This document shows, piece after piece, positions 57,861 to 64,000 of a DNA stretch of 64,000 nucleotides (the stretch's first letter is position 1; each line of letters opens with the position of its first letter). Location: NCBI GenBank assembly GCA_916610825.1, contig OU744446.1, positions 16,116,538 to 16,180,537 on the forward strand. The letters run 5' to 3'. The stretch comes from Haliclystus octoradiatus. Lineage: Eukaryota; Cnidaria; Staurozoa; Stauromedusae; Haliclystidae. A program made the translations under genes and the position numbers. The notes beneath the pieces were generated by a model. That model ran no database searches, was not told the origin of the DNA, and saw nothing but the letters and a program-made list of their open reading frames with translations.

Positions 57861-60800
57861 TCTAATTTAAATTTTATTGCTTGAGAGTAATTCTTGGAAC
57901 AACTGTTTCTTAGATATTCATCCAAGCGGATTCTCTGCTCCGTCTTCAGGGAAACAGTTTTGGAAAGGGTTGGTTTTCAAATAGTTTTTCAAATATTTTC
58001 TGTAAGTGTCGCTTCCTCTTTATGGGAACTAGACCCTTATGGGGAAATCCCTGAGCCACCCATTTTAAAGAGCATAAAAATTCTAAGTTCTAGCTGACCA
58101 CGGACACTATTCGAGTGCCGAAAGGACGATTTTGTTTAGACAATCTTTTCATGTCTTCGACTTCTTAAATTCGAGGAATTACAATTTAAATGTTCTCAGA
58201 ATGTATAACAACTGTTTAATTTCTTTTGATATTTAATAATCATAAGGTAATCATCACCCGAGGTAGGTCCTATACTGGACCAACACTAATTGCTTGTATA
58301 CTTTATAAAGCTTTATTGGCATTATTGTTGAAATGATTGCTTCAACTAGAATAAACTTCAAAGTTAATTTATATTGGAAAACTTCAATTTCTAAACCATA
58401 AACAAATTCGAACAAGTTACTACTGAAACTCTACACATTTTTTATTCTGCAAGTGTTCAATGTCTATCAAAGGCGAATGGACTCCAGCACAGCATTCGTG
58501 GTAATTATTTTTTTTATATATTAACCAATTTATCAAAAATGAAGTACCTAATCCTATACTAAAGTAGCAAAGTACATATACCTTGCCGAGTAGCTGGTGA
58601 AATATTTCGGTATCTTGAGATTCAATTATTTATACAATTTAAAGGTGGTTTCTTTTATTCATAGATTGTTAAGTGCCAATGATTCCTTCCATCCTTTTTA
58701 CTATCAATGTTTAATTTTTTGAATGCAGATTAAGAATATTGAATGTTTTTGAAATTCCTTTTGTATTTACAAAAATGGTACAATCATTACCAAATTATCG
58801 AAAACCAACAATTTGGAATGATTTCACTTATCCCTTTCCTGAAAATTTATATTCCTCGTCCAATACTTTCATTAACTATATTCGAACGAACATTATTAAT
58901 TACTACAATTCCGTTTGTACTTACAAAGGCGTATAAAAAAGTGTTTTATATTATCTTTATAGTAAGTTAACTTCTTAAATAAAATTAATTTTGAATTTTC
59001 TTTTAGTTTAAGTACCCTTATTTTTTCAACCTCAAACCCATGTCATTCATAAACTCTATAGCGTCTCTTAAAAGACACGCAAATTCTGCTTACGAGATGA
59101 CGTCAACCTTTGTATATCATATTTCATTAAACAATGTCTTTAGCCTGCTATATATCTTCTTATCATGTGGTTGAAATAAACTTCTATTCTATTCTAATCT
59201 GTATAGGTACAAATCTGATTGACACAATAGGTAATACTTTGATTATATTTCATCATGTAACATCATCTAGATCAGTAATAAATCAATAACACAGTCGTTT
59301 TCGACACTTTCGATAAAATCTTCTCTTCATCTCTACTCGTTCTATATATCTTGTATAGGTAATTAATACCATTGCAGACCATCTTATCCGTCATAAAGTT
59401 CCATACGGTATTGTTTAGTGTGTAATAGCGGTATAGCTCCCCAATTTTCAATATATTATGCTTTTTGTTTGTTTGTTTGTTTGTGTATTTAATGATTTAA
59501 CTGTTTTATTTATAAGGATTTTTACAGAAGGCATTATCTCTATTTTATTTATGTTAATATATTCGGCAACTACCGCTGGCTTCCATTCAGTAGCACTCAT
59601 GTAAAGCCGATTTGTATGGATTTGCAGTCAAGATTGAACTAATAGAACAAGAAGAAAAATTATTTAAACTATTAGAAAACTTCGTATACATAGATGATTT
59701 TGACTCGCATTAAACTAATAACATTTACAGAACTTAGAAAGATATACTTTGGATAATTCAATTTTGAAATAATTAATCGTATGCTTATGCTAAGCCTATG
59801 CGATTGTTTTTATGCTAAAGAATTCCAAAGATTGATGACTTTATCAGGGAAATGTTGTAGACTGAAGTCTTTGAATCCACTTACATTAACTTTTGGCTAT
59901 GACCGCGAGTAGAAATTTCTAATTATAAATACGATGTATAAACCTGTTCTCTTTCTATTTTTCAAATATCTATAAAGCCCGTGTTCATTTGATTCGGAAG
60001 TCCATGCTTTCTCTTTCTGTAATATAATCATTTAAAATTTTACAAATCAAACCACTATTCAAGAAGGAAAAGTATAGCTACCTTCTAGTTTCACAGGTAA
60101 TTAATAAGGAATTTGACCACTTTATCCAACATGTTAAAATAGTGAAAAAACTCAAACTGCGAGTTTTAAATCTAGATTTTAAATTTTCAACTTGGTTCAA
60201 TAACCTGGATATAAGAAGTATTTACAAAACCAGTCCAGGTTTAGGTTTTTAAAGGCTTGGATAATTACTTCGGTGATAATAAACTGTAAAACATCGCAAT
60301 AACTTGTGTGAGATAAATTAATTATTTTCAATGTTTATTATTAACCTGTTGACATGTTTATTATTAGCCCACGTGAAATCTTGAAATATATTCACATAAA
60401 TATTGTTTATAGAAGCCGCTCATGCTCAAATGCAAATGACTAGAAGATCTCGCTACGTGACATGTCATGAGAAAATTCTATGAGGGTAGTAGTTCATTAT
60501 AATAGTAAAAACTGCTTCATAAAACGAACTATTTATATACAAAAGACCGATAGAAAAATTCTCAATCAGGTTCACCGCTCATTTCAGGATTGTCCGACAA
60601 TGAGAGTGCCGACTTAAAGGCGACATAGCTACAATCCTGCAGTCACTCAAAATATTTGTAACTGTGAAGCATGAAAGCAATATGATATATATCTCTCTGT
60701 GTCTGTTTAGTGTTTCTTGTCTCTGGATTTCTTTGGTCATTTGTTATAAAGTATTTGGTTATACTTAGTACATGAGAGGTTGTAAAACAAATAAAAAAAA

Positions 60801-61757
60801 TCATTATTGAATTATAGAAAGAATATTTTGTCAGCAGATAGTATTTGAGGAAGTTGGAATGCAGTTTTGCAAGCTGGGAATAATGTCGCAGATCATCCGA
60901 AAAACACACCCGAATGTCATCACGGAGCCACACAGGCGCTTCAAGAAGAAAAGGCCTGGAAAAGTTTTCCTTCAATTGCGAAAATCCCAATGATTCATTC
61001 TACTTTCATAGAATGATATGTTTTGAAATTTTCAAGAACCCGGCTAATACTTGAAATGCTATTTCTTAAATTATTTCAAACCAGGGTGCCTGTTTTAGAA
61101 ATATTTTCGGAGGGAGGTCCAGATTCCTTTATTATGATTCTTATAATCCGAATGTCGTTTCAAGTTTGGAAAAAATAAACGTTTGAAAAAGTGTATTTTT
61201 GACATCAAATATTTCCGGTTATATATGCGTTCAATTTAAATAATCCTTTTCATCATTCTTCCTCATTTCTCGTCAGCTACCCGAATTTGTGTTAAAACTT
61301 GTATGTGTCATGGCACTTTAAGGTAAGATTTAAAGATAATATTGTAGTCTCTTCAAAAGGAATCTGGAAATACAAATTTTAACTTCGCATATTTCATGAA
61401 TATATGGAAAACAGGTGCGATGTACATTGCAATGTATTTGCTAAATGCTGCAATTAAATGCACTATCATAGAAAACTTTAAAAGAGGAATTTCTGCATCA
61501 TTCTCCTGGTTTCTAGGCAGCCTCCTGAGAGTTCACATGCTAAATAGGATTGAACAAGAGCCACACATGTACTGTAATCCATTGAATTTGCTTCTAAAAC
61601 TAATTCAACATATACTGTACCATACTCCAATTGAATTAATGGGGATCGTTATAGTAGCACATTATCTACATCATTATATATGCAATGTAAATTAATCTTT
61701 TCACAATTATTAAAAATTAATGCCGATCTAATCAACTACTATCATGTGTGGACTTAC
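57861..61757. other. Intron, no gene seen
   Basis: A GTTT microsatellite lies at about 59466-59485. The minus frame at 60643-60990 (LEAPVWLRDDIRVCFSDDLR) looks partly coding, but I recognise no domain. Confidence 0.45.
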
Positions 61758-62096
61758 CTCTGAGATAAAAATTGTGACTGCACCAAGGTAGCCAATTTGA
61801 ATAGCATAACGATTCCTCTGTTTATAGATTCTACATGGATTCAAATCACTTCCTTTCGGGAAGAACGTGGCGGCAGTACAACCATGCGTTCTTTTACACA
61901 ATGTCCGACAGACTTCCCATGTAGGAGCTTGGACTACTTTCTCGTAGGGATATGCTTGACTAATCGCCGTGTCTTCATATTTTTTCATGGAAACAATTGA
62001 ACTTTCATCTCTTGTACATGAATCACCATAAGCTACGACCATATAAAGTGGATGAACATATAGTACTATTGTGCCAATCCAAAGGGATTTAAACAT
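61758..62096 (-). CDS. Exon 1: signal peptide and PAN/Apple domain
   Basis: Start ATG at 62096; the exon ends at a perfect donor (GAG|gtaagt) in phase 0 after 113 codons. Residues 1-22 (MFKSLWIGTIVLYVHPLYMV...) are a signal peptide. Residues 27-113 carry C27, then APTWEVCRTLCKRTHGC (C63, C67, C73) and C88, closing with GAVTIFI. V....WE.C...C.....C....F.......C is the PAN/Apple pattern, a protein- or sugar-binding extracellular module. The sixth cysteine is supplied by the 28-nt exon 12 kb downstream. Joined in frame, exons at 61758-62096, 49680-49707, 46640-46804, 37313-37504 and 34487-34629 encode 289 residues: signal peptide, PAN, TSP1, TSP1, lectin-like. The product is therefore secreted or cell-surface. 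Its exact identity is unknown to me. Confidence 0.8.
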
Positions 62097-62141
62097 GTTA
62101 AAACATAAATTTGACTAAAAGGACCTTGGGGTTGAGATTAA

Positions 62142-62148
62142 TTTTATA
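62142..62148 (-). promoter_or_regulatory. TATA-like box
   Basis: TATAAAA on the minus strand, 46 bp before the exon 1 ATG. A splice-acceptor-like GTCCTTTTAG lies between it and the ATG, so the real first exon could instead be further up. Confidence 0.35.
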
Positions 62149-64000
62149 AATAATACCAAAAAGATATCAATCAACATCAGTTGTTGAAAGAAACGCATAT
62201 AGCTTTGGACGTTTCGTTCGATTAATATTCATAGCAAGCTTTATTCAATACAATATTACAATGAATCCTGTAATTCATGGTAGTTTGGTTCAACTATTCC
62301 AAAATATTTGTATTGCATATTTGATTTTGAAATAGCTTTATTGATTTGGAAAAGCAATACTGATGAATTGCGGTTGAATGATATCGAAAACAATTACTTC
62401 TTGATTGAAGAATCGGAATTTAGATCGCTGAAGTGACTTCCCTTCTCATTTCAGATCTTACCGCTATCATGTTTTGATAGTTCATTTCTGATTGGAAATA
62501 TTTTTGGTTAATTTTTTGTTTATACACAGCAAAAACTGAAAAGTGGCATAGCAAATAAGTCTTATTTCAGCGAAAACATTGCTCCAAACAAGATCTGATT
62601 ATAACAAGGTATTTCATGCTTTGTGGGCCCCACTCGTAATTATCTTGAAACGGATATAAAATATCGCATACCTGTCTGAGCTCATGATGTCTTGTATCAA
62701 GATAATCTAGCTCCTATACTGCAGTCCCATGCAATGAAGGAATTGAGGTAGATTCTATATCTATATATATATAAACGTGGTTGTTTGAATTTTATTTTAT
62801 TTCGCATCACCATATGAGCAATGCTGTTCGCCCGTTGGTTTACATTGTGTGAAAATTAACCAAGAAATTGAAAATCAATCGCAATCACTATAAATGAGAA
62901 GGAAAATGATGAATTATATACTGAGGTTAATGTTCATAAAACAATTATTTTTGACAATATGAATTCACCGTTGACCACAGCTAGACGGTCTATGTAAGGT
63001 GATCCATATATTTAACGTTTCATTTTAATTACATAAAGAATAAACTGCGCAACAAAATAAATACGGTCCATATCCTTTTATATCTATATCCATGTTTTAA
63101 AAATGAGGGAAAGAAATGGTCCAAACAGTAACGCTCTTTGTATCTTATGTACCTTTTTTTAGTAAAAGCAAGGTTACAACAGCATGATCTTTGTATGCAT
63201 TCGTGTACATGTAATTTAATTCTAACAAGGACTGGCAAATAGAATATATCCAAAATATGCTCTATTAAAGTTTATACAGCTGTGTCATATCATGGTCATA
63301 CAAGAAATACAATAAAATTGGATGATAGCTATAGCAGTATAGCATATATTATGTCAAAAGGCTGTAGCAGTTTTGTTAGTATTGACATACATTTAATAGT
63401 ACTAGTCATTTCAGCAAAATAATGTAGTATGTTATCCCTTACAAATATATATCCTACATGTCATTATGTGTACTGTGCGTTTCATTTCATGTATTTTCAA
63501 TTATTTTAATATTTTTTAAATGTCCTTGCTCTTAAAGGGGTCCGGGAGCTATAAGAATTTGCCTTCCCAAAGACTTTTGAATAGACAAGAAAATGATGGA
63601 AAAATGGATGGATCTGCTAGGAGGGATCCCACGTACTTGACGTTTGAGAGTCCCGTATATTTGCTACCAGATTGCAATTTGCTTGTAATATTCTTTCCCT
63701 TGTATTTGATGTTTCCCTGTCTCTTATATGGTTGCCAAAATAATTTTATTCACTTAAAATCTGCTCTCACTCTCTACTACGTGATGTTTAACTATATCTT
63801 GTAGCTGCGACAGGCTCTCTGTTAGCTCTTAATCTACTTGTTCTTGTATTAGGACTTTCAGTGTACCGTCTGTAATGTGCTAAACGCTCTCTATAGTTCC
63901 TTGTAACCTGGGGGGGGGGGAGGGGTAACTCTCATATGAAGGGAATTTGGTTAAAATTTTATGTGGTTGACTGGAAACACCTCTTCATTTCTGTAGGACT
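62149..64000. other. No recognisable gene
   Basis: A+T-rich upstream DNA with a short G run at 63911-63920. No exon recognised. Confidence 0.5.

Noticed and set aside
60643-60990. 115-codon minus-strand frame as an exon of the PAN-TSP1 gene
   Set aside because: The 28-nt microexon already links the flanking exons with the right phases, and no donor of the needed phase was clear here.
1-64000. CRISPR arrays, bacterial operons, integrated prokaryotic systems
   Set aside because: None seen; spliced genes and animal retroelements show this is eukaryotic nuclear DNA.

Overview
The window is animal nuclear DNA from an invertebrate. It is A+T-rich by eye. Genes are split into short exons with strict GT-AG junctions and introns of up to about 12 kb, and the extracellular modules (PAN/Apple, thrombospondin type 1, C-type-lectin-like) sit on phase-1 boundaries. 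Most of the remaining DNA is decayed retroelements: LINEs, Penelope-like elements, one Gypsy-like element, tRNA-derived SINEs, and foldback or MITE-type DNA elements. I cannot fix the phylum from sequence alone. A tunicate or another marine invertebrate would fit.

Minus strand, 62.1 kb down to 20.1 kb: the main host locus is a secreted modular protein. It reads as exon 1 (signal peptide plus PAN/Apple), a 28-nt microexon supplying the sixth PAN cysteine, two thrombospondin type 1 (TSP1) exons and a C-type-lectin-like exon. A PAN-like exon with a stop and poly(A) signal lies at 27.4-27.7 kb. A second TSP1 exon plus C-type-lectin-like exon pair lies at 22.2 and 20.2 kb with the same exon phases, which suggests cassette duplication within one gene or a tandem paralogue. 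At least one linking exon was not found.

Plus strand, 13.57-16.47 kb: a four-exon gene encodes a small (126-residue) single-pass membrane protein that I do not recognise.

Minus strand, 0.4-1.0 kb: a frameshifted remnant of a SWIM zinc finger protein of the kind joined to YqaJ nucleases.

Mobile DNA: a nearly intact LINE (3.46-6.97 kb, one frame break); LINE remnants at 8.3-10.7, 16.7-18.2, 31.4-33.5, 38.9-40.8, 44.5-45.3 and 56.4-57.9 kb; Penelope-like fragments with GIY-YIG endonuclease at 1.4-1.8, 22.9-23.5, 43.5-44.4 and 47.9-48.7 kb; a Gypsy-like fragment at 28.5-30.0 kb; a hAT-type MITE with an 8-bp target duplication at 12.0-12.95 kb; and TA-flanked inverted-repeat elements at 10.7-11.7 and 53.75-55.46 kb.

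The most notable signal is three hammerhead self-cleaving ribozymes with complete cores (1.2 kb minus, 30.95 kb minus, 35.8 kb plus). Two share one architecture, one of them beside a Penelope-like remnant. The third has the long stem I and tiny stem III typical of metazoan retrozymes and Penelope-type retroelements.
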